Part shown: piece after piece, positions 24,086 to 33,271 of the stretch
Numbering within the stretch: position 1 is the stretch's first letter
How the letters are laid out: the number at the start of each line of letters is the position of its first letter
Origin: JACDBZ01 sp038233215
Lineage (GTDB): Bacteria; Chloroflexota; Limnocylindria; QHBO01
NCBI GenBank assembly: GCA_038233215.1
Contig: JBBSML010000018.1
Span: 1 to 49,128 of the forward strand
DNA length: 49,128 nt
Reading direction: 5' to 3'
Notes under the pieces: generated by a model
Databases searched by the model: none
What the model was told of the DNA's origin: nothing
Seen by the model: only the letters and a program-made list of their open reading frames with translations
Program-made: the position numbers and the translations under genes

Positions 24086-25897
24086 GTGCCTTCCGAGCAG
24101 ATTCCGTGGCGCGAGCGTGCCGTTTCAGCCGAGCAGGCCGTCGCCGGCATCCGTCCCGGCGCACGGGTCTTCATCGGTTCCGCGTGCGCGACGCCACGGG
24201 TCCTTCTCGCCGCGCTCGAAGCCGATCCGGATCGGCCGCACGGCATCGAGCTGGTCCACTTCCTCACCGATGGCGCCGGTCCGGCGGACGGGACGGTCGG
24301 CTTCCGACACCGTGCCTGGTACGTCGGCAGCGACATGCGTGACCTTGCCCGCGCCGGCCGGCTCGACTACGTACCCATGTCGCTGGCTGCCGTCCCGTCG
24401 CTGCTGAGCGCCGGCCTGCTGTCGTTCGATGTGGCCTTCGTTCAGGTCGCACCGCCGGACGACGATGGGATCTGCAGCCTGGGCGTGTCGGTGGACGTCA
24501 CGCGCGCGGCTGCGCTGTCGGCTGGCCGGATCATCGCCGAGGTGAATCCGAACATGCCATGCACCGGGCCTGAGAGTGGAATCCCACTCGACCGCATCGA
24601 CGCCCTGGTCGAGGTCGACCTGCCGGTGATCGAGTACGAGCATCCTGCGGTCGGCGAGGCGGCGCGGCAGATCGCTCGCTACGTCGCGCACCTCATCGGC
24701 GATGGAGCAACGCTCCAGGTGGGACTCGGCCGTGTTCCGAACGAGATGCTGCGATTTCTCGAGGAGCGCCGCGGCCTGCGGATCCACTCCGATCTCCTCA
24801 CCGATCCTGTCGTCGACCTCGTCGCGAAGGGCGTGGTCTCCGGACCGATTCGCGGCTCCTTCGCCATGGGAACTCGACGCCTGTACGACTTCCTGGACGG
24901 CAACCCAGAAGCAACCCTGGCGCCGATCGAAGTGGTCTGCGACCGTGACGGGCTCTCCAACCTTCCGGCGCTGGCATCGGTCACGCAAGCGTTTGCGATC
25001 GATCTCTCGGGACAGGTGTGCACGGAGCGTTTGGACGGTCTCCTGTACGGCGGCGTGGCGACGCAACCGGACTTTCATCGCGCGGCAGCACAGTCTGTGG
25101 GCGGCAAGCCCATCGTGTGCCTGGCCTCGACGTTCGCCGATGGCACGTCCGCGCTGCGACCTGTGCTCGAGGTCGAGGAACCGGTCTCCGTTCCTCGTTC
25201 GGACGTGCATTGGGTCGTGACGGAATATGGCACCGCCTACCTTCACGGACGGTCCCTCGCCGAGCGTGCGGTGGCGCTCATCGATATTGCGCACCCTGAC
25301 CATCGGGAGGCACTTCTTGCGGCGGCGGTGGGGCGCGGACTGGTCGCCAACCCTGAGAAGGTCCGCAGCCGCGCTGCCTACCCGCTGGGCGAGGAGCGCA
25401 CCGAGGCATTGCGCGACGGTCGGTCGATCCTCGTGCGACCGACGCGCGCGAGTGATGCAGCGCTCATGCAGGGTCTCTTCTTTCGCCTCCGGGACGAGGA
25501 CGTCCGTACGCGTTTCTTCCGACGCCTCCGATCGCTGACCGACGAGATGGCACTGCACCTGTGCAGCGTCAGCTACGAGCGGGAGATGGCATTCGCCGCA
25601 ATCCTCGGTGAACGGGAATCCGAACGAATCGTCGGATCCAGCTGTTACTTCGTCGATCCAGCCACACGACTGGCCGACGTCGCGTATATGGTCGATCCGG
25701 AATGGCAGGGCGCCGGCCTCGGCAGCTTGCTCCAGGCTCGAACCATCGAATACGCACGGGCGCACGGCGTGCGCGGCTTGACCGCCGACGTGCTCGCCGA
25801 AAACGCGCCGATGCTCGAGGTGTTTCGCCGATCCGGCCTGCGCATGGAATCTCGCATGGAGTCCGGCACCTTCGAGGTGACGTTGCACATTGACTGA
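24086..25897 (+). CDS. Acetyl-CoA hydrolase/CoA-transferase fused to GNAT acetyltransferase
   Basis: 603 aa in two domains. Residues ~1-430 are a class I CoA-transferase of the 4-hydroxybutyrate/acetate group: IRPGARVFIGSACATPR, VAPPDDDGICSLGVSVD, EVNPNMPCT, LQVGLGRVPNEML and the C-terminal EYGTAYLHGRSLAERA. From ~440 the GNAT domain starts (ILVRPTRASDAALMQGLFF) and holds the acetyl-CoA loop PEWQGAGLGSLLQ (~550) and ENAPMLEVFRRSGL. One chain thus joins two acyl-CoA-handling folds, perhaps for metabolism and lysine acetylation of the CoA-transferase or its partners. Substrates are not predictable from sequence. Confidence 0.85.
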   Translation: MPSEQIPWRERAVSAEQAVAGIRPGARVFIGSACATPRVLLAALEADPDRPHGIELVHFLTDGAGPADGTVGFRHRAWYVGSDMRDLARAGRLDYVPMSLAAVPSLLSAGLLSFDVAFVQVAPPDDDGICSLGVSVDVTRAAALSAGRIIAEVNPNMPCTGPESGIPLDRIDALVEVDLPVIEYEHPAVGEAARQIARYVAHLIGDGATLQVGLGRVPNEMLRFLEERRGLRIHSDLLTDPVVDLVAKGVVSGPIRGSFAMGTRRLYDFLDGNPEATLAPIEVVCDRDGLSNLPALASVTQAFAIDLSGQVCTERLDGLLYGGVATQPDFHRAAAQSVGGKPIVCLASTFADGTSALRPVLEVEEPVSVPRSDVHWVVTEYGTAYLHGRSLAERAVALIDIAHPDHREALLAAAVGRGLVANPEKVRSRAAYPLGEERTEALRDGRSILVRPTRASDAALMQGLFFRLRDEDVRTRFFRRLRSLTDEMALHLCSVSYEREMAFAAILGERESERIVGSSCYFVDPATRLADVAYMVDPEWQGAGLGSLLQARTIEYARAHGVRGLTADVLAENAPMLEVFRRSGLRMESRMESGTFEVTLHID

Positions 25898-25960
25898 ATC
25901 GGAGATCCTGTCGACCAAGACGAACCAGCCGATTGTCTGGTCAACGCTTGCCAATGGTCC

Positions 25961-25966
25961 TATGAT
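25961..25966 (+). promoter_or_regulatory. -10 element TATGAT
   Basis: TATGAT should start transcription near 25973. An in-frame GTG lies exactly there, but GAGGGG just before ATG 26015 makes the ATG the better start, giving a 40-nt leader. Confidence 0.45.
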
Positions 25967-26014
25967 CCTGTCGTGGCGGAATGCCTCCGCCGTCCGAGCA
26001 ATTTGAGGGGTTTC

Positions 26015-27028
26015 ATGTTCCCAGCCCGAGCATTACGCCTTGCGACGCGTGTCGCACTCATCGGCATCCTTCTCGTCACCAGCATTACGCCCGTTTCGGG
26101 GGGCAGTCCGGCCGTCACGGTCACCACGACCGCTTCCCCGACGTCGGTCACCGTCGATCATGCGATCGGCTACATCGTGAAGGTCGCGAACGAGGGCACG
26201 AACACGCTCAACCACGCCTCCCTGACCGGTGAGATGCAGACACCCGACGGTTCGGCGTCGAACCTCTTCGAGTATCTCGGTGCGTTCACGGGCGCGAACC
26301 GCGCGCCGGCCTGCAGCCAGCCACCGGCGACCGCCGCGGTCTGCGACTTCGGTCAGCTGGCCGCGCGCACTGCGGCACCGGACGTGACCTTCTACTACCG
26401 GGCACCCGGTCTCGTTCACGCGGGCACCTACAACTTCCTTCCGATCGTCCGCGTCGGCGAGGGCAGCAACGACAGCGGCAGCGCCAGCCATGTCGACACC
26501 TTCCCGAACCCCCTGGCGCCAATCGCGACCCGGGTCCTTGCCACACAGCAGGACATGGTCCGCGGCCATGCCATCCTCGACAACCGGGAGTTCACTACCG
26601 GCATCGACAGCGTCACCCTCGGCAACCCACACGGCACCAAGGTGCGGATTCCGTCAGCAAATGCCGAGGTCACCGTCGAGGACCTCGCGCCCAATGACGC
26701 AGCCGTCGCCTGCCCTGCGGAGATCGCCGCGACGTGCTTCGGGTGGGGCTCCTCCCTGTCCGTGGCTGGCGGCGTTCCGATTGCCGGCGGCATCGAGGTC
26801 ACCATGCGGTGGGACTCGTCCGACCTGCCGAAGGGAATGACCGCGCGAAAGCTGCGAATCGCGCATCTCCTGGATAATGGCTACGAGCAGGTGAAAGATG
26901 CCTGCGTCTTTGCCGGTGGGGTTCCCACGAACATGCCGTGCATCTCCGTCGCCCCATTCACCCTGCGCGACAAGGACATCCAGGCGACGTTCTACCTGGC
27001 GTCGAACCGGGTCAGTCGCGGGTACTGA
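26015..27028 (+). CDS. Secreted protein with DUF11-like beta domain
   Basis: 337 aa from ATG 26015, preceded by GAGGGG at a good distance. A signal peptide (RLATRVALIGILLVTSITPVSG, ~6-28) leads to an Ig-like segment typical of DUF11-type repeats: TTTASPTSVTVDHAIGYIVK, VANEGTNTLNHASL and VCDFGQLAARTAAPDVTFYY. The second half has paired cysteines (VACPAEIAATCFGWG; DACVFAGGVPTNMPC). No enzyme motif is seen. It is probably an extracellular structural or binding protein. Its end overlaps the convergent cyclase gene by 37 bases. Confidence 0.7.
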   Translation: MFPARALRLATRVALIGILLVTSITPVSGGSPAVTVTTTASPTSVTVDHAIGYIVKVANEGTNTLNHASLTGEMQTPDGSASNLFEYLGAFTGANRAPACSQPPATAAVCDFGQLAARTAAPDVTFYYRAPGLVHAGTYNFLPIVRVGEGSNDSGSASHVDTFPNPLAPIATRVLATQQDMVRGHAILDNREFTTGIDSVTLGNPHGTKVRIPSANAEVTVEDLAPNDAAVACPAEIAATCFGWGSSLSVAGGVPIAGGIEVTMRWDSSDLPKGMTARKLRIAHLLDNGYEQVKDACVFAGGVPTNMPCISVAPFTLRDKDIQATFYLASNRVSRGY

Positions 27029-30000
27029 GGAGGCGCGGGCGTCGCGGGGTAGCTCTCGGCGAGCAGTGCCCGCAGGCGCCCCGCGCTGACGACATCGCCC
27101 TTCTGCTCGTAGAGCCGCAGGGCCTCGGTCCGAACGGCGAGCACCTCGTCCTCGCGCCCGGTGAAGCGGAGCACCTCCCCGAGATCAGTGAGCGTGTCGG
27201 CCAGGTAGATGATCGCGTCGCTGCGACGGCGCAGCTCCACGGCCTCCTGCGCCATGCGCACCGCCGCGTCGGTCTCGCCCTTGCGTGCGACGATCATGGC
27301 GAGCACCGAGCGCCACATGGCCTGCGCGTCCAGGTCATCGTCCATCGACATGGACTGCGCGGAGCGTGCGATTGCCTCTGCCTCCTCGAATCGGTCGAGC
27401 GCGTACAGAACGCGCGCCAGCCGCCCATCGACCGATGGCAGCAGCGAGCGCTCGCCCATCGCGGTCAGCGCGTCGTGATCAGCTCGGAGGAGGCGCTCAG
27501 CCGCCACCAGGTCGCCCGCAAGGAATTCGATCTGGGCCGAATCGATCGAGCTTGACGCCGCCAACACGGCAGACCCGAGCTCGCGGAGCTGTGTCACCGC
27601 TTCGTCGTAGAGCGTCCGCGCCTCATCGATCCGATTGTCCATCGCCTCGAGCTGTGCCAGCGCGGTACGGATGAATGCGCTGGCATGGCGGTCCGTTTCG
27701 ACCTCGGCAAGTAGCTGGCGGCAGCGCTCGATCGCCTCCGGCACGGGGGTCGGTCCGAGCAGGACCGATTGGGCGTAGCCCGATGCGCCGCGCGTCTCAT
27801 AGCGTCGGTTTCTGGCCACGCGCGCATGCGCAACGACGCGCTCAGCAGCCTCGGCGGCCTCACCAAAGCGCATTGCCATCCCGTGGCGGCCGAATCGCAG
27901 GCGCCACGCCAGCGCCAATCCATCGTGATCCTCGGCAGCCTCGAAGGTCGGCAAAGCGGCCGCGAAGGCTTCATCGGCATGTGATGTCCAGCCCTCGGCG
28001 GCGGTGTAGAGCTGGGCGGCCAGCCGGGCGACGCGGGTCTTCGCCAGCAGCCGCTCATCGCTCATGCGCTGTGCCGCCTCGTGCGCCTCGGTCAACACGC
28101 TTTCCGCCTCCGCGAAGGACCCCATCTCGCTCAGCGCTTCTCCCAGGTCGATCAGCAGCTCGAGCTTGTCGGGTGACTCGTCGATGACGGCAGCCGCACG
28201 ACGAAGGAGGTTGGCTGCGGCGGGCATGTCTCCACGGTTCATGGCTCGACGACCGGCTACTCCGAGCCGTCCCGACGCCTGGAGACCGAGCGCGCGCCCG
28301 TGCGCGTCCAGCGGTCCGAGCTCGCCGAGGTATTGATGCGCCTGCTCAAGGTGGTACGCCAGGATCTCGTCGTATTCGCCGCCGCGATCTCGCTCCGCGT
28401 TGACCCGATCGGCCCATGTCACGAACTGCTCGTGCAACTTCGATCGCGCCCTCTTCAGAAGGTTCTGGTACGCCGCATCTCGGATCATGCCGTGATGGAA
28501 GCGATAGCCATCCTCGTCGAAGGAGGTGGACCGCGCAGACCGGATGAGCTGCTTCCGCTCGATCTCCAGCAGATGGCTGGGAACCCGCTCGACGAGCCCA
28601 TCCGGTACCAGCGCACGAACCGCGTCCACGGCAAACTCGATGCCGGCCACTGACGCCGGCTCGATCACCGCTCGTTCATCCGATGCGAGCAGGTCGAGCC
28701 GCGCAGCCACCAGCGCCTGGATCGTGGGCGGCACGGCCAGGTCTCTCACGTCGACCGCTGCTTCCCACCCGTCATCGTTGCGCCGCAGCTGTCCCGAGTC
28801 GACCAGCATCGAAACGAGCTGCTCCACGAAGAGCGGATTGCCCTCCGCCGCCTGTACGACGCGGTCCCGCGCCCCTCGCGGTATGCCGGCGGTCCCGAGC
28901 ACATTCGTGATCACCTCGGCGGCATCGGCGTCGCTGAGTGGCTCGAGCACGATTCTCTCGCTGCCCGGACTGCTGGCCCAGTCCGGATAGCGGTCGAGCA
29001 GATCGTGGCGAGAGGAGCAGAGCAGCAGGAGCGCGTGCTGCTCGACGGTTTCGAGCAGGTGGCCGATGAGGTCGAGGAGGGTCGCTTCGGCCCAGTGGAT
29101 GTCATCGATGACCCAGACGACCGGTCCGCGTGCCTCGGCCATCAGCTCCAACCAGCGCCGGATACCCCAGAACAGCTCGTCGATCGCAAAGTGCTCTTTC
29201 GTGAATCCGAGGATTGATCCGAGCCGCAGCGTTACTTCCCGGTCATCGGTCAGCGCCTGGAGCTTCGCGAGCCCCACCTCGCCCGGATCATCGGTGGCGA
29301 TGGACGCGCCATCCAGAATCGCCTCGGCCACCGGCCAGAATGTGATGCCGTCGCCGTAGGGGAGACAGCGGCCACGGACCACGACGGTCGGCTCTCCGAG
29401 GCTCCCGACCAGCTCGCGGGTCAGCCTCGTCTTGCCGACGCCAGCCTCGCCGATGATCGTTGCCATTCGTGGCACGCGTTGCTCGATGGCCTCGTCGAAC
29501 AGGGCCTTGAGCCGGTTGAGCTCCGCGACTCGGCCGACGAGCGGGCTATCCTGGCGTCGCGCGAGTCCGTCGACATTGGCATGCACCTGGTCGAGACGGT
29601 AGGCCGGCACCCGTTCGGCCTTGCCCTTCAGCTCAAGCGGCTCGACCGGCGAGACGGTCACCGCGTCCCGCACCAGGCGAAGCGTGAGATCGCCGATGAG
29701 GATCTCATTGGGGCCGGCTGCCTGCTCGAGGCGGGCGGTGGTGTTCACGGTGTCTCCGGTCACCAAACGCTGGGCTGTCGCCGCGTCGCCCGTCACCACC
29801 TCGCCAGTATTGACGCCGGTTCGATTCGTGAGCCGAATGCCGTATGCGCGCTCGAGCTCGTCGTTGAGCCCGGCGAGTGCGGCCTGCGTCTCGTGCGCGG
29901 CGCGCACGGCGCGCAGCGCGTCATCCTCGTGAACTCGCGGAAGCCCAAACACCGCCATGATCGCGTCGCCGATGAACTTCTCAATCGTGGCGCCGTGCCG

Positions 30001-30228
30001 GCGTAAGACGGCGGTCATCACGTCGAAATAGCGGCTCATCACCTCCCGGACGGCCTCGGGATCGAGCGTCTCACCGAGCTTGGTCGATCCCTGGAGGTCG
30101 CTGAACACGATCGTCACCGTGCGCCGTTCCTCGGTCGGAGCGACGGCGGGCGCCAGGGGCGTGCCGCAGTATCCGCACAGACGGAAGCGCTCGGGATTCT
30201 CTTCGCCGCAGCTCGGGCAGACCTGCAT
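26992..30228 (-). CDS. Zinc ribbon - class III nucleotide cyclase - AAA ATPase - TPR regulator
   Basis: 1078 aa. An N-terminal zinc ribbon (CPSCGEENPERFRLCGYCG, 4-22) is followed by a class III cyclase domain (~36-205): VFSDLQGSTKLGE and GDAIMAVFG supply the two metal Asp positions, NRTGVNTGEVVTGD and DTVNTTARLE the rest. A STAND-like ATPase follows with Walker A GEAGVGKTRLT (~261-271) and Walker B VVWVIDDIHWAEA. The C-terminal half is TPR-like helical repeats. This build is common in Actinobacteria and Chloroflexota and is thought to sense a signal and make cAMP. TAGAAT seven nt before ATG 30228 suggests leaderless expression. Confidence 0.9.
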   Translation of the reverse strand: MQVCPSCGEENPERFRLCGYCGTPLAPAVAPTEERRTVTIVFSDLQGSTKLGETLDPEAVREVMSRYFDVMTAVLRRHGATIEKFIGDAIMAVFGLPRVHEDDALRAVRAAHETQAALAGLNDELERAYGIRLTNRTGVNTGEVVTGDAATAQRLVTGDTVNTTARLEQAAGPNEILIGDLTLRLVRDAVTVSPVEPLELKGKAERVPAYRLDQVHANVDGLARRQDSPLVGRVAELNRLKALFDEAIEQRVPRMATIIGEAGVGKTRLTRELVGSLGEPTVVVRGRCLPYGDGITFWPVAEAILDGASIATDDPGEVGLAKLQALTDDREVTLRLGSILGFTKEHFAIDELFWGIRRWLELMAEARGPVVWVIDDIHWAEATLLDLIGHLLETVEQHALLLLCSSRHDLLDRYPDWASSPGSERIVLEPLSDADAAEVITNVLGTAGIPRGARDRVVQAAEGNPLFVEQLVSMLVDSGQLRRNDDGWEAAVDVRDLAVPPTIQALVAARLDLLASDERAVIEPASVAGIEFAVDAVRALVPDGLVERVPSHLLEIERKQLIRSARSTSFDEDGYRFHHGMIRDAAYQNLLKRARSKLHEQFVTWADRVNAERDRGGEYDEILAYHLEQAHQYLGELGPLDAHGRALGLQASGRLGVAGRRAMNRGDMPAAANLLRRAAAVIDESPDKLELLIDLGEALSEMGSFAEAESVLTEAHEAAQRMSDERLLAKTRVARLAAQLYTAAEGWTSHADEAFAAALPTFEAAEDHDGLALAWRLRFGRHGMAMRFGEAAEAAERVVAHARVARNRRYETRGASGYAQSVLLGPTPVPEAIERCRQLLAEVETDRHASAFIRTALAQLEAMDNRIDEARTLYDEAVTQLRELGSAVLAASSSIDSAQIEFLAGDLVAAERLLRADHDALTAMGERSLLPSVDGRLARVLYALDRFEEAEAIARSAQSMSMDDDLDAQAMWRSVLAMIVARKGETDAAVRMAQEAVELRRRSDAIIYLADTLTDLGEVLRFTGREDEVLAVRTEALRLYEQKGDVVSAGRLRALLAESYPATPAPPQYPRLTRFDAR

Positions 30229-30235
30229 CTCCCCG

Positions 30236-30241
30236 ATTCTA
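30236..30241 (-). promoter_or_regulatory. -10 element TAGAAT, leaderless cyclase promoter
   Basis: On the minus strand TAGAAT, seven bases, then ATG 30228. It is identical in sequence and spacing to the element at 2998. Confidence 0.5.
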
Positions 30242-30266
30242 GGGCGCGGCGGGTGAATTACCTCCC

Positions 30267-31409
30267 TCAGGCTGCGAACGTCACCCCGCGGTCGCTCGCC
30301 TCAGGGTCGAGGAGCACCATGACCCGGTGGGTCTCGGTCTCGAGCGCGTCCCGCTCCTTGGCGGCGAGGGTGGTGAAGGGCCGCAATTCGATTGCGGTCC
30401 CACCCTCTGGACGGGAAAGGGTCCAAGTCCCGGCAACCCTGCCATCGATGAGGAAGGTGGGAAGCACATCGGCATTCTTGCTGTAGACCGCCGCTCGATG
30501 ATCGTCGTCGATCACCCGATCGCGATGCTTGGGAGCATGGGAAAGGAGCAGGCTGTCCCAGCGGGCAAGGAGGCGGGGCGGTGCCGGCGTTTCGCGATGC
30601 GGTCGCGGTGCGCTCTCCAGGTCGTAAAGCGTGCGCCCGAGGTCGTCGGTCATCGTCACCAGCTCGTCGCCGATCGCTGCGAGGGCATCACGCCACATCG
30701 CGATGCCGCCCTTGCCGCGACCGACGTACGCGGCGAGATCGTCGATGCTGGCGGGCCCGAATGCGGCCAGGTACCGACGGGCCACCCGCGTCCTGGCCTC
30801 GGCGAGCTCGATCTCGGGTTGGTCGATACCGAGCCATTGCGAAGCGACGGCATATCGCGAGCGCCCGTATCCCTCCCCGGCATGCGGTACATGAACCAAC
30901 GGCACCACGGCCGAAAGGTGCCGCCAGTAGATGCGCTGCACCGCCGTATCGACGGGTCCTGCCTCACGGGCCATGAGCCGATCGAGCTCCGTCGAAGTGG
31001 GGTTGCCACTGGAGAGCGCCGCCAAAGCGACCTCGTGCGCAGCTGTCATGCGACGTCCCAGCGGCGAGTCGATCGGATCGGCCTTGGCCAAGAGCCGCCA
31101 TTGCGTCAGACGGAGCGGCTGGCAGATGGCAAACAATGGCCATAGATCGTCTCCGCTGACGACGTGAATGGTGATCCGCATGAGCGAGCTGCGGACGACC
31201 TCGCGGCGGTCGAGTGCGGTGGCGAGATCTGCGGTACGCGCATCAGCGGCGCGTGCGGCGAGGGCAATGGGTGGCCACTCGGGATGTTGGGCTTGAAGCG
31301 ATCCCAGGCGCTGGACCGCTTCTCCCGCGGTGCGCGCCGTCATCGGTTCCAGCAGGCCCTGGCGATCAAGCGTGGCGCGGCTGAGCTCACGCAACGTGAT
31401 TTGCGCCAC
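30267..31409 (-). CDS. AlkZ-like (HTH_42, winged-helix) DNA glycosylase, cotranscribed with lexA
   Basis: 380 aa from GTG 31409, eight bases after the lexA stop. The three-winged-helix HTH_42 fold includes proteins that unhook DNA interstrand crosslinks. The catalytic-type Q-x-Q motif is visible as LQAQ with Q39 and Q41. Other family landmarks are SLMRITIHVVSGDDLW, RRYLAAFGPASIDDLAAYVG and FLIDGRVAGTWTL. Cotranscription with lexA implies induction by DNA damage. A second member is at 43254-44303. Glycosylase activity and lesion type are inferred from family. Confidence 0.8.
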   Translation of the reverse strand: MAQITLRELSRATLDRQGLLEPMTARTAGEAVQRLGSLQAQHPEWPPIALAARAADARTADLATALDRREVVRSSLMRITIHVVSGDDLWPLFAICQPLRLTQWRLLAKADPIDSPLGRRMTAAHEVALAALSSGNPTSTELDRLMAREAGPVDTAVQRIYWRHLSAVVPLVHVPHAGEGYGRSRYAVASQWLGIDQPEIELAEARTRVARRYLAAFGPASIDDLAAYVGRGKGGIAMWRDALAAIGDELVTMTDDLGRTLYDLESAPRPHRETPAPPRLLARWDSLLLSHAPKHRDRVIDDDHRAAVYSKNADVLPTFLIDGRVAGTWTLSRPEGGTAIELRPFTTLAAKERDALETETHRVMVLLDPEASDRGVTFAA

Positions 31410-31416
31410 GGTGGAG

Positions 31417-32067
31417 CTAGGAGAGGCGGCGGATGACGCCGACCACCTTGCCCTGGATCTGGACATCGGTGGCGTAGATCGGCTCCATCTCGGCATTCGC
31501 CGGCTGAAGTCGGATGCGATCCTTCTCACGGAAATAGCGCTTGAGCGTCACGCCGTTGTCCTCGAGCAGCGCAACCACGATGTCACCGTCTCGCGCGGTC
31601 GCCTGTGGCTGCACGATCACGAAGTCGCCATCGTCGATGAGCGCGTCGATCATGCTCTTGCCCCGCACGCGCAGGACGTAGGAGTCTTCGCGCGCGTCGA
31701 GCGAGCGAGGCACCTCCAGCGTCTCCGCCGCCTCCTCGTACGCCTCGATCGGCTGGCCGGCGGCGATCTCGCCCATGATGGGCAACGCCAGGGTGTCGCG
31801 CTCGATCGGCATCCGGAACGGCGTCACCTTGGGCCGATCCGCGACATGAGGCCGTGCCGTCACGCGCAGAGCGCGCGACGAGTGTGTGCCGCGCTCCAGC
31901 AGGCCGTCGCGCTCCAGTGCGAGCAGGTGGTGATGGACTGCGCTCGTCGAAGCCAGACCCACGGCATCAGCGATCTCACGGACCGAGGGCGGATAGCCCC
32001 GGTCCTCGACGGTGCGAGCAATGCAGTCAAGGATTCGCTGCCGGCGCTCTGTGTCGTGCCTGGTCAT
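31417..32067 (-). CDS. lexA: LexA repressor
   Basis: 216 aa. ATG 32067 has GGAGGA five nt upstream; the longer frame to 32127 is ignored. The N-terminal winged HTH reads RGYPPSVREIADAVGLASTSAVHHHLLALE when taken in parts (~20-50). The C-terminal S24 domain has the Ala-Gly cleavage site in GEIAAGQPIEA, the catalytic Ser in RGKSMIDALIDDGD and the Lys in VTLKRYF. It represses SOS genes and cleaves itself with RecA filaments. A perfect SOS box 53 nt upstream indicates autoregulation. The AlkZ-like gene follows in the same operon. Confidence 0.96.
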   Translation of the reverse strand: MTRHDTERRQRILDCIARTVEDRGYPPSVREIADAVGLASTSAVHHHLLALERDGLLERGTHSSRALRVTARPHVADRPKVTPFRMPIERDTLALPIMGEIAAGQPIEAYEEAAETLEVPRSLDAREDSYVLRVRGKSMIDALIDDGDFVIVQPQATARDGDIVVALLEDNGVTLKRYFREKDRIRLQPANAEMEPIYATDVQIQGKVVGVIRRLS

Positions 32068-32119
32068 GGAGGTCCTCCGCACCACGGTGCGATATCGATG
32101 TTCGATGGGCACCGTAGCA

Positions 32120-32131
32120 GAACACATGTTC
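32120..32131 (-). promoter_or_regulatory. LexA (SOS) box of lexA
   Basis: GAACACATGTTC, a perfect GAAC-N4-GTTC palindrome extended to AGAAC-N4-GTTCT. It sits between divergent lexA and the DUF1232 gene, so it could act on both. Confidence 0.85.
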
Positions 32132-32200
32132 TAATGTCAAACGAGAGTTTTGAGTGCCCCTGCTATCATGCCGGTCCGTTCCAGACCGCCGGAGTCCTTC

Positions 32201-32689
32201 GTGAACCTGTCCTCGTCGTCGCGCTATCTGCGCATGGCGCGCCTTGTCCTCAAGCTCCCAACGTACGCTCGCATGGTATGGGGGCTCGTCCGTGATCCGC
32301 GCACGCCGATCGGGCTCAAGGGCATGCTCGCCGCCGCGCTGGCCTATGTCGTGTTCCCGGTTGACCTGATTCCGGATGTGATTCCGATCATCGGTCAGGC
32401 GGACGACCTGACCGTGCTGCTGCTCGTGCTCGACCTGTTCATCCAGAACGCGCCGCCGGAGGTGCGCGCCGAGCATTCGGCGCGGGCTCGGAACGGCACC
32501 GCCGACCTCGACCGCGATCTCGCCCAGATCCGCGTCCTGATGGGCGATCGATTCGATCGAATCAAGGATGACCTCCCGGGGCTGCTGGACCGATACGGGC
32601 ACCTGCGCGACCCCGATGCACTCAAGCATGCTCTCGCGTCCTGGCGTCGTCGCCGGGCGCTCACCACCACACCGAAGGAGCTCGAATGA
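32201..32689 (+). CDS. DUF1232 (YkvA-like) membrane-associated protein
   Basis: 162 aa from GTG 32201, with GGAG five nt upstream; a -10 TATCAT (32164-32169) overlaps the earlier ATG at 32168 and so argues against it. The DUF1232 signature is AAALAYVVFPVDLIPDVIPI and then GQADDLTVLLLVLDLF. Function of the family is unknown; some members contribute to envelope traits. Its TGA overlaps the rplI ATG as ATGA, so it is translated with ribosomal protein L9. Confidence 0.85.
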   Translation: MNLSSSSRYLRMARLVLKLPTYARMVWGLVRDPRTPIGLKGMLAAALAYVVFPVDLIPDVIPIIGQADDLTVLLLVLDLFIQNAPPEVRAEHSARARNGTADLDRDLAQIRVLMGDRFDRIKDDLPGLLDRYGHLRDPDALKHALASWRRRRALTTTPKELE

Positions 32690-33135
32690 AGGTCATTTTG
32701 AAGCGTGACGTGAAGGGTCTCGGCCGCGAGGGCGACCTGAAGGACGTCAAGGACGGATACTCGCGCAACTTCCTGCTGCCGACCGGCGCGGCCGTCGTCG
32801 CGGACAAGGGAGCGGTCGCGAATTGGGAGCGACACAAGGACCAGCGAGAGGAGCGCGACCGGAGTGTGCGCGCCGCGGCGGACGCCACCGCGGAGAAGAT
32901 TCGTGAGCTCAAGCTCGAAATTCCCGTCAAGGCCGGCGAGCGGGGACGGCTGTTCGGGGCCGTGACCGGCCACCAGATCAGCGATCTCGTCAACCGCGCG
33001 GGAATCGAGTTGGACCGCCACGCGCTGCACCTCCGCGAGCCCATCAAGGCGCTCGGCGACTACAAGATTGACGTGCGCCTGATGCCCGGTGTCGAGTCGG
33101 TTCTCAGCGTGAGCGTGGTGGCGGCGGAGTCCTGA
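32686..33135 (+). CDS. rplI: 50S ribosomal protein L9
   Basis: 149 aa, full length. The N-terminal domain MKVILKRDVKGLGREGD, then VKDGYSRNFLLPTGAA, a long connecting helix (~45-75) and the C-terminal domain with GRLFGAVTGHQISDLV. It binds 23S rRNA near the L1 stalk. It is coupled to the DUF1232 gene. The usual rpsF-ssb-rpsR neighbours are absent, but dnaB follows as in many bacteria. Confidence 0.97.
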   Translation: MKVILKRDVKGLGREGDLKDVKDGYSRNFLLPTGAAVVADKGAVANWERHKDQREERDRSVRAAADATAEKIRELKLEIPVKAGERGRLFGAVTGHQISDLVNRAGIELDRHALHLREPIKALGDYKIDVRLMPGVESVLSVSVVAAES

Positions 33136-33189
33136 GGCCGCGTTGGTGACGGCACAGCGTCTGGCTGCGACAGACTGTTGTCACGAACC

Positions 33190-33201
33190 GAACGTACGTT
33201 C
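33190..33201 (+). promoter_or_regulatory. SOS box upstream of dnaB
   Basis: GAACGTACGTTC within the 14-bp perfect palindrome CGAACGTACGTTCG. It fits the box at lexA. It lies 230 bases before the dnaB start. Confidence 0.65.
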
Positions 33202-33231
33202 GATCCATGGTCTCAGCGCGCACGGGGATGG

Positions 33232-33271
33232 CCCGTTATCCACAACGGCAAGGGTTCTATCCACCAACGGG
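33232..33271 (+). promoter_or_regulatory. DnaA box and weaker copy upstream of dnaB
   Basis: TTATCCACA (33236-33244) is a perfect DnaA box. A weaker copy, CTATCCACC, lies at 33257-33265 in the same orientation, 21 bases on. The pair is bracketed by CCCGTT (33232-33237) and AACGGG (33266-33271). Two copies are too few for a typical origin, so DnaA control of dnaB is more likely. Confidence 0.55.
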
